Of a stretch of DNA of 64,000 nt, positions 1 through 9,513 are shown piece after piece. The stretch lies in the NCBI RefSeq assembly GCF_964026565.1, contig NZ_OZ032162.1, forward strand, positions 992,001 through 1,056,000, given 5' to 3'. The notes under the pieces are model-generated. The model searched no databases. It was not told the origin of the DNA and was given only the letters and a program-made list of their open reading frames with translations. This stretch comes from Rickettsia endosymbiont of Ceutorhynchus obstrictus (lineage in GTDB: Bacteria > Pseudomonadota > Alphaproteobacteria > Rickettsiales > Rickettsiaceae). The number at the start of each line of letters is the position of its first letter. Position 1 is the first letter of the stretch. The translations under genes and the position numbers were made by a program.

Positions 1-1
1 T

Positions 2-376
2 TACGGTTATGATGATGCGATTTATGCAGCTTTACGTTTTCTTGATTTATTATCTTGCTCAAACAAATCATTAGATGAGCTTATCCAAAATTTACCCAAA
101 TCATATAGTACGCCGGAAATGAAAATTTCTGTTTCCGACACGATGAAATTTAAAATAATTAGTGAGATAAAAGAACGGCTATTAAAAGAAGGAATAGAGT
201 TTAACGATATTGACGGGATACGTGTCAATACCGAAACAGGCTGGTGGTTGCTGCGAAGCTCCAATACCGAACCTGCAATTATCGCACGAGCCGAGTCCAC
301 GACTGCTAAAGGATTAGAGGACTTAAAGTCGACTTTAGAGAAGTTGCTTACTAAGTATAGGCTGACTATAGAATAG
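2..376 (+). CDS. Phosphomannomutase/phosphoglucomutase, C-terminal part (cut by window edge)
   Basis: The frame is open from the first complete codon of the window to a TAG, giving the last 124 residues of an alpha-D-phosphohexomutase. These enzymes move phosphate between C6 and C1 of mannose or glucose for surface-sugar synthesis. The C-terminal phosphate-binding motif RSSNTEPAIIARAE is present near residues 90-103, preceded by the DGIRV strand and a TGWWLLR stretch typical of domain 4. The catalytic serine, metal-binding loop and domains 1-3 lie outside the window. A palindromic repeat fragment and miaA follow on the same strand after 88 bases. Family assignment is firm; the choice between manB and pgm cannot be made from this fragment. 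Confidence 0.9.
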   Translation, partial: YGYDDAIYAALRFLDLLSCSNKSLDELIQNLPKSYSTPEMKISVSDTMKFKIISEIKERLLKEGIEFNDIDGIRVNTETGWWLLRSSNTEPAIIARAESTTAKGLEDLKSTLEKLLTKYRLTIE

Positions 377-430
377 TGTTCGATGTCATTCCCGCGCAGG
401 CGGGAAGGTGTTGTTGTGTGGATCATAATT
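377..430. repeat. Fragment of palindromic intergenic repeat
   Basis: A short hairpin (cattcccgc / gcgggaa) next to a degenerate end resembling the GGCGTTGTTGCATGG family found throughout the window. Only one end is recognisable, so it is a remnant. It lies between the phosphohexomutase gene and miaA. Confidence 0.6.
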
Positions 431-464
431 AATTTTAGTTATCCATTAAAAAACTTAAATTAAA

Positions 465-1418
465 GTGAAAAAAGAAGTAATTATTATATGCGGTCCGACG
501 GCTAGCGGTAAATCTTATTTAGCCCACCATTTAGCTAAAACTTACAACGGCGAAATAGTAAATATCGACTCCATGCAGGTATATAAAGAAATTCCTATTA
601 TTACTGCATCGCCGCCGGAAAATTATAAAACCGAAATACCTTATCATTTATATAACTTTTTGCCTATCACCGAGGAATTTTCGGTAGTAAAATATTTGCA
701 GTTAGCGGCAGAAAAAATAAAAGAAATAAGCTATAGAAATAAATTAGTAATATTAGTCGGCGGCACAGGTTTGTACGTTAACTCTTTGTTATTCGGTTAT
801 AATCAAATTCCGGAAATATCAAAAAATGTAAGAGAGCGGGTTAGAAGCTTACATGCTAAAATAGGTACAGCAGAATTTTTTAGTCAGCTGAAAAATATCG
901 ATCCTTTAGCGGCTGCTAAAATAAAGCCAAACGATACTCAACGTTTAGCTAGAGCTTATGAAGTATTTTTACAAACAGGCAAATCTATTTTTTTCTTTCA
1001 AACTCTTCCCAAGGAATCAGTTTTATCGGAATTTAATTTTAAGGTAATATTTCTTTCTCCTGAACGAACATTTTTATACAAAACATGCAATGAACGATTA
1101 GAAAAAATATTTAAGGAAGGGGCAATTACCGAAATAGCTTCAATGAAGGAAAATTTTGCAGGGTTTAACAGTTCTGCCTTAAAGGCTGTCGGAGTAAGCG
1201 AAATTTCGGCATATCTAAACGGCAATATAACTTTAGATGAAGCATTAATTTTAGCACAAAACAAAACTCGGCAATATGCAAAAAGACAAATTACCTGGTT
1301 TAAAAACCAAATAAAAGAAAAAACAACACTAGAATATTCTAACGAAAAGGAGTTTAATGAGCTTATTTCTGAAGGAATAGGCTTAAGTAAGCTAAAGAAT
1401 GGTCACCCCGTGGCTTGA
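465..1418 (+). CDS. miaA: tRNA dimethylallyltransferase MiaA
   Basis: Transfers a dimethylallyl group to N6 of A37 in tRNAs that read codons starting with U, the first step toward ms2i6A. The P-loop GPTASGKS is at residues 10-17, followed by the IDSMQVYKEI substrate-binding stretch and the GGTGLYVNSLL motif near residue 100. At 317 residues it has the normal family length. The start is GTG (465-467); no nearer in-frame ATG precedes the P-loop. Its last five residues (GHPVA, 1401-1418) and the stop codon lie inside a palindromic repeat that begins there, so the native C-terminus has been replaced or extended by repeat sequence. Identification is secure. Confidence 0.95.
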   Translation: MKKEVIIICGPTASGKSYLAHHLAKTYNGEIVNIDSMQVYKEIPIITASPPENYKTEIPYHLYNFLPITEEFSVVKYLQLAAEKIKEISYRNKLVILVGGTGLYVNSLLFGYNQIPEISKNVRERVRSLHAKIGTAEFFSQLKNIDPLAAAKIKPNDTQRLARAYEVFLQTGKSIFFFQTLPKESVLSEFNFKVIFLSPERTFLYKTCNERLEKIFKEGAITEIASMKENFAGFNSSALKAVGVSEISAYLNGNITLDEALILAQNKTRQYAKRQITWFKNQIKEKTTLEYSNEKEFNELISEGIGLSKLKNGHPVA

Positions 1419-1705
1419 CCCGCATTGTGTTGCATGGCTACCGGAGTCGTCATGGCGAGGCGCCTCTTGGCGCCGTGGCCATCTAAGTATAAACATATTT
1501 TTATACTAAACTTGCCACCTATATAAATTTTTTGGTATTCTAATTAAATCCCTCATATATTCGGGATAGCCTGGATGGCCACAGCCACTACGCGGCTTCG
1601 CCATGACGGATTTTTATTATTTTTTGAGCCATGCAACAACGCCTACGGCTCCTTAGCTCAGACGATTCCGGTATCCACGCCGGCAATAACTTCTTCGCAA
1701 TGACG
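1401..1705. repeat. Composite palindromic repeat block between miaA and the DUF3576 gene
   Basis: Fills the 352-base gap after miaA. It contains a truncated 'ccgtggcttgacc' core, a left end 'gttgcatggctaccgg' and the 'cgtcattgcgagg' core with its mirrored half 'cgcaatgacg' near 1700. The internal segment from about 1490 to 1600 (ttatactaaacttg... to ...gggatagcctgga) recurs around 18960, 9190 and 52260. No gene is visible in this gap. Confidence 0.8.
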
Positions 1706-1779
1706 CTGTTTTTATTTTGACTAAAATATAAAGCTTCTCTATTATTTTTCAAATAAAACCCAATTTATTAATGGTGACC

Positions 1780-2301
1780 ATGAAAAAGAATTTAAAATTA
1801 TTTTTTTCAATGATTCTTATTACTTATAATATAAGTGCAAGTAGTAATATTTTAGCAGATGACGGCTATCCGCAAAGCGAGAGAGACAAAAAATGGGAAG
1901 AAATAGGGTCTGCGGCAGGCGGTGAAGGAATAATTTTTAGACCCGGTAAAGTTAAAAACGAATCAACCAAAGCAAGCGGATGTTTGGTTAACAAATATCT
2001 TTGGCAAGCTTCAATAGAAACTTTAAGCTTTGCGCCTTTAGCCTCAGTTGATTCAAACGGCGGGGTTATAATTACCGAATGGTATAGTCCTCGCGGTAAA
2101 CAAAATTTTCGTTTTAAAATAAATATTTTTATTAAAGACGATGTAATCCACCCTGATGCATTAGAGGTAAAAATATTTGAAGAAATACTTAAAAATAATA
2201 ATTGGCAGCAAAGTGATAGTAAATCCGACCTTGCTCTTATTCTTGAGGATAAAATTTTAAGAAAAGCACGTGCTCTTTACATTAATGCCGATAGAAAATA
2301 A
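1780..2301 (+). CDS. DUF3576 family exported protein
   Basis: A 173-residue protein of the alphaproteobacterial DUF3576 family, whose function is unknown. The N-terminus is a signal sequence: Lys-rich start, hydrophobic run LFFSMILITYNISA and an Ala-rich cleavage zone around residues 20-26. The rest is soluble with mixed alpha/beta character and two central features, a YLWQASIETLSFAPL stretch and a TEWYS strand, that are characteristic of the family. An in-frame ATG lies three codons upstream (1771); the start at 1780 gives the better signal peptide. The stop at 2301 is followed after seven bases by leuS, so the two genes are probably transcribed together. Confidence in the family is good; the role is unknown. 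Confidence 0.75.
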   Translation: MKKNLKLFFSMILITYNISASSNILADDGYPQSERDKKWEEIGSAAGGEGIIFRPGKVKNESTKASGCLVNKYLWQASIETLSFAPLASVDSNGGVIITEWYSPRGKQNFRFKINIFIKDDVIHPDALEVKIFEEILKNNNWQQSDSKSDLALILEDKILRKARALYINADRK

Positions 2302-2308
2302 TAAAATT

Positions 2309-4786
2309 ATGAAAGATATCGAAGAGAAATGGCAAAAAATTTGGCATGATGAAAAGGCTTTTGAAGTCTCAAATAATAGCAATAAACCCAAATATTACGT
2401 GCTGGAGATGCTACCCTACCCTTCGGGGAAAATCCATGTCGGACATGTACGCAATTACTCTATCGGTGATGTAATAGCAAGATTCATGACGGCAAAAGGC
2501 TTTAACGTACTTCATCCGATGGGCTGGGATGCTTTTGGGCTTCCTGCCGAAAACGCCGCTATCAAAAATAACTCGCATCCGAAAGAATGGACTTACGAAA
2601 ATATCGCAACTATGCGTAAGCAGTTGAAGTTTATGGGTTTTTCCTATGATTGGGCTAGGGAGATAACTAGTTGCGATCCCGATTATTATAAACATGAACA
2701 AAAATTCTTTTTAGAGTTATATGAAAAGGGTTTAGCTTACAGAAAAGAATCGCTTGTTAATTGGGATCCCGTTGATAATACAGTGCTTGCTAATGAGCAG
2801 GTAGTAGACGGACGCGGTTGGCGCTCCGGCGCGTTAGTTGAAAAACGTTATCTTAAGCAGTGGTTTTTAAAAACCACTGCTTATGCAGAAGAATTATTAA
2901 ACGAGCTACAAAATTTGACAGACTGGCCTGATTCCGTTCGTTTTATGCAAGAAAAATGGATAGGTAAATCAATCGGCGCTAATTTTCATTTTCAGATTAA
3001 GGATTATCAAGGTACTAGCATTGAAGTATTTTCAACTAGACCGGAAACTATTTATGGCGCAGCTTTTGTCGGAATTGCTTTTAACCATCCGATAATTGAG
3101 CAGTTAGTAGAAAAAACACCGAAAATAACTGATTTTATTACTAAATGTTCAAATGTCGTTAGTAACCTTGAGCTTGATAAGGCCGAGAAAGAAGGAATAT
3201 TTACCGGTCTTTATGCGATTCACCCGTTTGATGCTAATATCGTTATGCCGGTTATTATTACCAATTTCGTTCTAATGGATTACGGCACGGGTGCAATTTT
3301 CGGCTGCCCTGCTCACGACGCACGCGATCATGAGCTGGCAATTAATATGAGTCTTCCTATCAAACGGGTAATAAATAATGATGATATTCTAATCAACTCT
3401 GATTTCCTAAACGGCTTAACTGCTTCGGATGCCAAACAAAAAGTTATCGAGGAGTTTGAAAAGCTTTCCATAGGTAAGTCCGTTACTAATTATCGCCTAA
3501 AAGATTGGGGGATATCTCGGCAAAGATTTTGGGGCTGCCCTATTCCGATGATTCACTGCGGGGCTTGTGGGGTAGTTCCTGTACCTTACAATAATTTACC
3601 CGTTACATTGCCTGATGACGTAACATTTGACGGGCATGGTAATCCGCTTGATAACCATCCTAGTTGGAAACATGTTAATTGTCCGAAATGTCAGCAACCG
3701 GCAATTCGTGAGACGGATACGTTTGATACGTTTTTTGAATCTTCTTGGTATTTTACCAGATATTGCCGACCTAATGCTGAAAAGATGACCGATAAAGCCG
3801 CTTGCGATTACTGGCTACCGGTAGATCAATATATCGGCGGTATCGAGCATGCCGTTATGCATTTACTATATGCAAGATTTTTTACCAAAGTAATGAATGA
3901 ACAAAATTATTTAACTATTCGAGAACCTTTTACCGGCTTATTTACTCAAGGGATGGTCTTACATGCGACTTATCAAGATGCTAATAATAACTGGTTATAC
4001 CCCGATGAAGTTATAAAACAAGGAGATAATTTTGTTCATAAAGACACCGGTGAGAAAGTAAAGCAAGGGCGCATCGAGAAGATGAGTAAATCTAAAAAGA
4101 ATCTTATTGATCTTGAGACCATGCTAGCTAATTACGGAGCCGATGCAATCAGGCTATTCGTGTTATCCGATAGCCCGCCGGAAAAGGATTTAGAATGGTC
4201 GACAAGCGGCATTGAAGGCTGTGCACGCTTTATTATTAAATTTGAAAGTATGGGAATATTAGCGTCAGTAATAAAAATTGCCCCTAGTACTACGTATAAT
4301 AAGGAACTCAATAGGTTAATTCACTCTACAATAAAACATGTCGGCGAGGATATAAAATATTTTCGCTTAAATAAAGCTATTGCTAGAATGCGTGAACTAT
4401 TTAACGGCTTGGAGGACGAACTAAAAAAAGAAGAATTTGCAGATACAAGAACTTTTGAAAGAGGTTTTACTATTTTAACTCAGCTATTAAATCCGTTTAT
4501 TCCGCATACTACTGAAGAAACTTGGCGAACGCTAGGCAATCAAACTCCTCTATATAAGGGAACATTTCCGGATTTTGATGAGTCTTTGCTTACGCCGGCG
4601 GCTTATATTATGGCAATTCAAGTTAACGGTAAGCTTCGAGATACCTATGAATTTACTATTTTTGCGGATGAAGAAGAAATAAAAAAAACTGTTACCTCTT
4701 TACCGAAAATCCAAAAATTTTTAGAAGGAAAAGAACCGAAGAAAATTATTTACGTACCGAAGAAGATCGTGAATATTATTTGTTAG
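2309..4786 (+). CDS. leuS: Leucyl-tRNA synthetase
   Basis: Class I aminoacyl-tRNA synthetase that charges tRNA-Leu. The HIGH motif appears as HVGH at residues 43-46 and the KMSKS loop near residues 590-594 (RIEKMSKSKKN). Between them lie the editing domain (near TRPETIYGAAF and the GTGAIFGCPAHDARD block) and a zinc-like CGACG/CPKCQ region. The C-terminal anticodon-binding domain ends with the VNGKLRD segment. With the ATG at 2309 the protein is 825 residues, normal for bacterial LeuRS; the frame is open further upstream to 2270 but that would overlap the preceding gene and lacks conserved sequence. It converges on the GST-like gene 15 bases downstream. Confidence 0.97.
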   Translation: MKDIEEKWQKIWHDEKAFEVSNNSNKPKYYVLEMLPYPSGKIHVGHVRNYSIGDVIARFMTAKGFNVLHPMGWDAFGLPAENAAIKNNSHPKEWTYENIATMRKQLKFMGFSYDWAREITSCDPDYYKHEQKFFLELYEKGLAYRKESLVNWDPVDNTVLANEQVVDGRGWRSGALVEKRYLKQWFLKTTAYAEELLNELQNLTDWPDSVRFMQEKWIGKSIGANFHFQIKDYQGTSIEVFSTRPETIYGAAFVGIAFNHPIIEQLVEKTPKITDFITKCSNVVSNLELDKAEKEGIFTGLYAIHPFDANIVMPVIITNFVLMDYGTGAIFGCPAHDARDHELAINMSLPIKRVINNDDILINSDFLNGLTASDAKQKVIEEFEKLSIGKSVTNYRLKDWGISRQRFWGCPIPMIHCGACGVVPVPYNNLPVTLPDDVTFDGHGNPLDNHPSWKHVNCPKCQQPAIRETDTFDTFFESSWYFTRYCRPNAEKMTDKAACDYWLPVDQYIGGIEHAVMHLLYARFFTKVMNEQNYLTIREPFTGLFTQGMVLHATYQDANNNWLYPDEVIKQGDNFVHKDTGEKVKQGRIEKMSKSKKNLIDLETMLANYGADAIRLFVLSDSPPEKDLEWSTSGIEGCARFIIKFESMGILASVIKIAPSTTYNKELNRLIHSTIKHVGEDIKYFRLNKAIARMRELFNGLEDELKKEEFADTRTFERGFTILTQLLNPFIPHTTEETWRTLGNQTPLYKGTFPDFDESLLTPAAYIMAIQVNGKLRDTYEFTIFADEEEIKKTVTSLPKIQKFLEGKEPKKIIYVPKKIVNIIC

Positions 4787-4801
4787 AAATGGATACTCAA
4801 G

Positions 4802-5470
4802 TCAAAAATCTAAATCTGCATAGCAAATAGGGGGAGAGAAGCCGGGGATCCTATCTTGTAATAGCAATCTGAAAGACGGGCGTGACTTTATTAACGAATA
4901 CCAGTGTTTAATATGAGGCCATTTTTCCCAATAAATTTCGCCAAAATAATCAAGAACCGATAAATGACAAGCACCGGCAATATCGGCGGCACTAAGAGAA
5001 TCCGAAGCGATAAAGCTTCTTTGCTCAAATAGATTTGTCATATATTCTAAATGACGGTTTAAATTATTTTTAGCAGCACGCAAAAATTCCGTTCTTGGGC
5101 TACCCATATTTGAAATTGATCTTATTACTTTTTCATCGATAATAATTTTTGTTACTTCACGATAGAATTTATCGTTAAACCAAGAAAATAATCGACGAGT
5201 TTCACAACGTATATTTACGTCTTCATCTAAAAAATTAAAATTTGGATATTTTTCATGGATATACTCAATAAAAGGATAAATTCCGATTATAAATAATCCA
5301 TAAGATTCTTCTAAAACCGGTAAAGTGCCGGCAGGATTTATTTTTAAAAATTCTTTATTGAATTGCCAATAATCTTCTTTAATCATTGTAAACTGAATAT
5401 CCAGTTCTCTTAAAAATACTCTTGCTTGTCTTGATAAAGGGCAGATAGGATAATGGTATAATTTTTTCAT
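4802..5470 (-). CDS. Glutathione S-transferase family protein
   Basis: A 222-residue GST-like protein. Residues 1-75 form a thioredoxin-like domain with a CPLS segment at residues 10-13 where GSTs place the glutathione-activating residue, and a cis-Pro region AGTLPVLE. Residues about 85-205 form the helical C-terminal domain (AADIAGACHLSVLDYF carries the conserved N-capping/Asp motif). The substrate is unknown; bacterial relatives act in redox defence or as stringent-starvation-type proteins. It stands alone, facing leuS, with no visible operon partner. A mobile repeat lies just upstream. Confidence 0.85.
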   Translation of the reverse strand: MKKLYHYPICPLSRQARVFLRELDIQFTMIKEDYWQFNKEFLKINPAGTLPVLEESYGLFIIGIYPFIEYIHEKYPNFNFLDEDVNIRCETRRLFSWFNDKFYREVTKIIIDEKVIRSISNMGSPRTEFLRAAKNNLNRHLEYMTNLFEQRSFIASDSLSAADIAGACHLSVLDYFGEIYWEKWPHIKHWYSLIKSRPSFRLLLQDRIPGFSPPICYADLDF

Positions 5471-5554
5471 TATTTTATGACTATTCAGTCTTAGTCGGCA
5501 TCTTACTTTTCATTTCATAGGAGTATATAGCAAAAAGTACGCTGTCATACCGTG

Positions 5555-5755
5555 GCTTGCCCCACTACTGTACGAACGTTTAAATAAAGAGGTAAAAATT
5601 CTGTCATTCCGTGGCTACGACCACTTCAGTCCAGCTTATAATATCATAAAAAGATTCTAAAATAAGTCTAATATGGCTTTATTTTCCTGGATGCCGTGAT
5701 CAAGTCACGGCATGACACAGCCTTTTTTCAACGTTCGTACAGTAGTGGGCTTGAC
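5555..5755. mobile_element. 187-bp inverted-repeat element (CCACTACTG family), copy 1
   Basis: The element spans 5562-5748 with inverted ends CCACTACTGTACGAACGTT. It is flanked by GCTTGCC (5555-5561) and GCTTGAC (5749-5755), a likely 7-bp target duplication with one mismatch. The interior contains a second palindrome (gccgtgatcaagtcacggc). Near-identical copies are at 29952, 35676 and 51114. It codes for nothing obvious. Confidence 0.8.
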
Positions 5756-5773
5756 CACGGTATGACACTGTAC

Positions 5774-6172
5774 ATATGGTCTATAAGCCGGATTCTGTAA
5801 GGACTATAGAGCGGTTAAGCTATTTCATCCATTGCAGTTATTTATCTGGGATAAATGTTACCATTTACCTCAAGCAATCCACCCGCGTTACAACCGGTTA
5901 GAGATGCCCGGGAACATGAAGTTCTGTAACGCCTATTTGATTTTGCTCCTGGCGGGGTTTTCCATGCGTAGTTTGTTACCAATCTACCGGTGCGCTCTTA
6001 CCGCACCTTTTCACCCTTACCGAAAAAATCGGCGGTTTATTTTCTGTGGCACTATCCCTTAGGTGTTCTACCTCGCTGGGCGTTACCCAGCACCATATCT
6101 CTATAGAGTCCGGACTTTCCTCGTGAAATTCGGAAGAATTTAAACACGCAACTGCACGACCGTGTTAATTAT
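5774..6172 (-). ncRNA. rnpB: RNase P RNA (type A)
   Basis: Catalytic RNA of ribonuclease P, which removes 5' leaders from pre-tRNAs. On the minus strand the conserved GAGGAAAGTCCGGACTC block is at 6124-6108, and GGTAAGGGTGAAAAGGTGCG followed by GTAAGAGCGCACCGG lies around 6020-5980. The 3' signature ACAGAATCCGGCTTATAG is at 5798-5781. Loop sequences GGTAACGCCCAGC, ACCCCGCCAGGAGCAA and GCTTGAGG also match bacterial RNase P. The identification is very strong; the exact ends are estimates because helix P1 is not obvious by eye. An apparent reading frame on the opposite strand at 5832-6062 is not a gene. Confidence 0.95.
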
Positions 6173-6304
6173 GCTAAATTTTCCCCTTTTAGTCAATGAT
6201 ATTTAAAAAAAAATTTTATTCAGTAAATTCATATATTCTTAATTTATTATTGCGGCTATTTCCCTCATACTATATTATAAAATAGTTATAATTATTTTTG
6301 CTAT

Positions 6305-8950
6305 ATGAATAAATTAATTTACTATTTCGGGACTAGCGGCAGCGACGGTAATGCCGGCATGAAAAATATACTCGGTAATAAAGGCGCAGGGCTTGCCGAG
6401 ATGTCTAATTTAAATCTTCCTATTCCCGATGGCTTTACTATTACTACCGAACTTTGTAATTATTTTTATAACCATAATCATAGTTTTCCTAAAAATTTCA
6501 GCAGTGAATTAAAAAAGGCTATTAAAAAGCTTGAGATAACTACCGGTAAAATTTTCGGCGATAGTAAGAATCCTTTATTATTATCGGTACGCTCAGGCTC
6601 AACAATTTCCATGCCCGGTATGATGGATACCATTCTCAACCTTGGTATGAACGATGAAGTTTGCACCGCACTTGCTATTTCTAGCAATGATAAACGTTTT
6701 GCCCTTGATAGTTATAAACGGTTTTTGGAAATGTACGGCTCGACCGTGTTATTTATACAAGCTGATTTATTTGATCAAATATACGAAGCGCATAAGATTC
6801 AAGCCAATATTTATAGAGATAACGATGTTACGATAGAAATTTTAGAAAAAATAATCGAAGATTTTAAAAAGATAATTATAAAATATACCGGTCAATTAAT
6901 TAGCGATCCTTACAGCCAGCTAGAAGCAGCAATTAAAGCGGTCTTGCAATCATGGATGAGCAATAGAGCGGTAATATATAGAAGAATTCATAATATCAGT
7001 GAAACATTCGGTACCGCTATCAATATCCAATCTATGGTTTTCGGTAATTTAGGTGATAATTCGGCAACGGGTGTAGCGTTTACTCGCTCCCCTTCTACCG
7101 GTGAAAAAGGAATCTTCGGAGAATTTTTAATAAATGCGCAAGGCGAAGATATCGTATCCGGTACACGTACCCCCTTCCCTATCGTTTCAAAGGGTATAGG
7201 TTCAACTCCTTCGATGCAGATAGTAAAGCCGGAAATATTTGCCGAATTAGAAGAAATTTGTAAAAAACTAGAATTACATTATCTTGATATGCAAGATATA
7301 GAATTTACTATAGAAAATAATAAGTTGTATATTTTACAAACTCGCAGTGCCAAAAGAACTGCGCTTGCAAGTATTAAAATTGCCGTGCAGATGGTTCAAG
7401 AAAAATTAATTTCTAAAGATCAAGCTATAATGCGCATCGATCCTGAATCACTAAACCAGCTGCTGCATACAAGAATTGATTATAGTCAAAATCTTACTGC
7501 TATAACCGAGGGCTTACCGGCTTCCCCCGGAGCTGCGACGGGTATTGTGGTTTTTTCTCCTTATGACGCCGAAAAAATGTCTCATCACCATAAAGTAATT
7601 TTAGTTCGGCATGATACTAGCCCCGAAGATATCAACGGCATGCATGTCTCAAGCGGAATTTTAACCGTTAGAGGCGGCATGACCTCACACGCGGCGGTGG
7701 TTGCAAGAGGTATGGGGAAACCCTGTGTTTGCGGTACGAATAATTTAATAATAGACGAGAAAAATCAATTATTAAAAGCAGGCGGTATAACTATTAAACA
7801 AGGTGAAATGATAACAATAGACGGTGGAACCGGCAAAGTTTTTTTAGGGGCAGTGCCGTTAATTCAGCCGGTTTTTACCGAAGAATCGGAATTAATTTTA
7901 ACTTGGGCTGATGAGATAAGTCATTTAAAAGTTCGAGCTAATGCCGAAACCGTCCTGGATGCGGCAGTATCTCTAAAATTCGGCGCTAGAGGAATAGGGT
8001 TATGCCGCACCGAACATATGTTTTTTGATAAAAATAAGATTCCGTTAGTTAGGGAAATGATTATTGCCCCTGACATAGAAAGAAGAAAACACGCAATAGA
8101 TAAGCTATTACCTTTGCAGATTGAGGATTTTAAGGCATTATTTCGTATTATGCAAGGTAAACCGATAAATATTAGGTTACTCGATCCGCCTTTACATGAA
8201 TTTTTACCGACAACCGAATTTGACAAACAAAATTTAGCGGATAATTTAAATTTACCGTTATCTTTAATTCATCAACGTTTGCATGCGATGCATGAAACAA
8301 ACCCTATGCTTGGGCATCGTGGCTGCCGTTTAGGTATCTCATCGCCGGAGATTTATCAGATGCAAATAGAAGCAATTTTTACGGCTATGTATGAATTACA
8401 CCGCGCAGAAAATATAGATTGCATTTTAGAATTAATGATTCCCTTAATTAGCAATGTTAATGAGATAAAAAAATTAAAATCTTATATCTACGAAATAGTG
8501 AATGACCTACAAAATCGCTATAAATATAAATTTTCTTTCATAATCGGTACCATGATTGAACTACCGAGAGCCGCTTTAAATAGCAGAGAAATAGCCAAGG
8601 AAGTCGATTATTTTAGTTTTGGTACTAACGATTTAACTCAAACTACTTATGGTATTTCACGCGATGACGTAGCTTCATTTTTTCCGTATTATCTAGAAGA
8701 AAAGATTTTTGATTTTGATCCTTTCACTATTTTAGACGAAGAAGGAGTCGGAGAACTAATAGGGATTTCTATAAAACGTGGAAAAGCTAGTAAAGCTAGT
8801 TTAAAACTCGGTGCTTGCGGAGAGCATGCAGGCAACCCGGCGTCCATAGATTTTTTTCATCGAATGAAATTAGATTATATTTCCTGCTCCCCTTACCGTA
8901 TCCCCATCGCACGAATAGCTGCTGCACAAGCAAAAATTAAACATAATTAA
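6305..8950 (+). CDS. ppdK: Pyruvate, phosphate dikinase
   Basis: Interconverts pyruvate + ATP + Pi with phosphoenolpyruvate + AMP + PPi. In rickettsiae, which lack glycolysis, it links imported or malate-derived pyruvate to PEP. The 881-residue protein shows the N-terminal ATP-grasp domain (GNKGAGLAEM near residue 27, SVRSGSTISMPGMMDT near 100). The phosphocarrier His is at residue 462 in GGMTSHAAVVARGMGKPC. In the PEP/pyruvate TIM-barrel, GIGLCRTEHMFF precedes the acid/base Cys838 in GACGEHAGNP. No gaps are seen relative to the family. A perfect 15-bp terminator hairpin follows immediately. Confidence 0.97.
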   Translation: MNKLIYYFGTSGSDGNAGMKNILGNKGAGLAEMSNLNLPIPDGFTITTELCNYFYNHNHSFPKNFSSELKKAIKKLEITTGKIFGDSKNPLLLSVRSGSTISMPGMMDTILNLGMNDEVCTALAISSNDKRFALDSYKRFLEMYGSTVLFIQADLFDQIYEAHKIQANIYRDNDVTIEILEKIIEDFKKIIIKYTGQLISDPYSQLEAAIKAVLQSWMSNRAVIYRRIHNISETFGTAINIQSMVFGNLGDNSATGVAFTRSPSTGEKGIFGEFLINAQGEDIVSGTRTPFPIVSKGIGSTPSMQIVKPEIFAELEEICKKLELHYLDMQDIEFTIENNKLYILQTRSAKRTALASIKIAVQMVQEKLISKDQAIMRIDPESLNQLLHTRIDYSQNLTAITEGLPASPGAATGIVVFSPYDAEKMSHHHKVILVRHDTSPEDINGMHVSSGILTVRGGMTSHAAVVARGMGKPCVCGTNNLIIDEKNQLLKAGGITIKQGEMITIDGGTGKVFLGAVPLIQPVFTEESELILTWADEISHLKVRANAETVLDAAVSLKFGARGIGLCRTEHMFFDKNKIPLVREMIIAPDIERRKHAIDKLLPLQIEDFKALFRIMQGKPINIRLLDPPLHEFLPTTEFDKQNLADNLNLPLSLIHQRLHAMHETNPMLGHRGCRLGISSPEIYQMQIEAIFTAMYELHRAENIDCILELMIPLISNVNEIKKLKSYIYEIVNDLQNRYKYKFSFIIGTMIELPRAALNSREIAKEVDYFSFGTNDLTQTTYGISRDDVASFFPYYLEEKIFDFDPFTILDEEGVGELIGISIKRGKASKASLKLGACGEHAGNPASIDFFHRMKLDYISCSPYRIPIARIAAAQAKIKHN

Positions 8951-8958
8951 TTTCAATT

Positions 8959-9000
8959 AAGGTAAAAGTTAATTTAGATTAACTTTTACCTTGTTTCTTT
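8959..9000 (+). terminator. Rho-independent terminator of ppdK
   Basis: A perfect 15-bp inverted repeat (AAGGTAAAAGTTAAT / ATTAACTTTTACCTT) spans 8959-8992 with a TTAG loop and is followed by GTTTCTTTT. It begins nine bases after the ppdK stop. Stem length, small loop and T-rich tail make this the clearest terminator in the window. Confidence 0.85.
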
Positions 9001-9034
9001 TAAAAATAGTATTATATTATCATCCAATTTTTCT

Positions 9035-9465
9035 AATGAGATTGGCGTTGTCGCATGGCTCTAAAAAAGTGTCGTATGTCATTCCCGCAAAAGCGGGGTG
9101 TTGTTGCATGGCTCGAAAATTAATAAAAAACTCGTCATTGCGAAGCCACGAAGTGGCTGCGGCAATCCAGGCTATCCCGAATGTAATGAGGGATTTAATT
9201 AGAATACTAAACAAGTTTAGTATAAAAATATGTTTAACTGGATTGCCGCGTCGGCATAAATGCCTCCTCGCAATGACGATTCCGGTAGCCATGCAACAAC
9301 GCCCAAAAGCGGGGATATAGGCTTTTTTTTGTCATGCTGAACTTGTTTCAGTATCTATTGAAAAAGATCCTGAAATAAATTTAGGATGACTATTAATTTT
9401 CTGGATTCCCGCCTGAGCGGGAATGACATCGAAAATTCGAGCCATGCAACAACGCCAATGAGATT
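9035..9465. mobile_element. Nested pair of MITE-like palindromic elements with two exact 9-bp target duplications
   Basis: The outer element (9044-9456) starts GGCGTTGTCGCATGGCTC and ends with the matching inverted end. It is flanked by AATGAGATT at 9035-9043 and 9457-9465. Its palindromic core is the 'cattcccgc...gcgggaatgac' type. A second element (9097-9303, core type 'cgtcattgcga') has inserted into it and is flanked by CAAAAGCGG at 9088-9096 and 9304-9312. The flanking repeats are exact, so both are insertions. This accounts for most of the gap between ppdK and the next gene. Confidence 0.9.
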
Positions 9466-9513
9466 TATAAATTAGAAAAATATATTTAGATAAGTTAAAA
9501 AGGAAAAATAACT

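Noticed and set aside
5832..6062. Open frame of 76 codons on the + strand
   Set aside because: It lies antisense within the RNase P RNA gene and has no protein-like features; structure of the RNA explains the sequence.
8991..9320. Open frames on both strands between ppdK and the hypothetical gene
   Set aside because: They run through the nested mobile repeats and show the recurring repeat-derived peptides.
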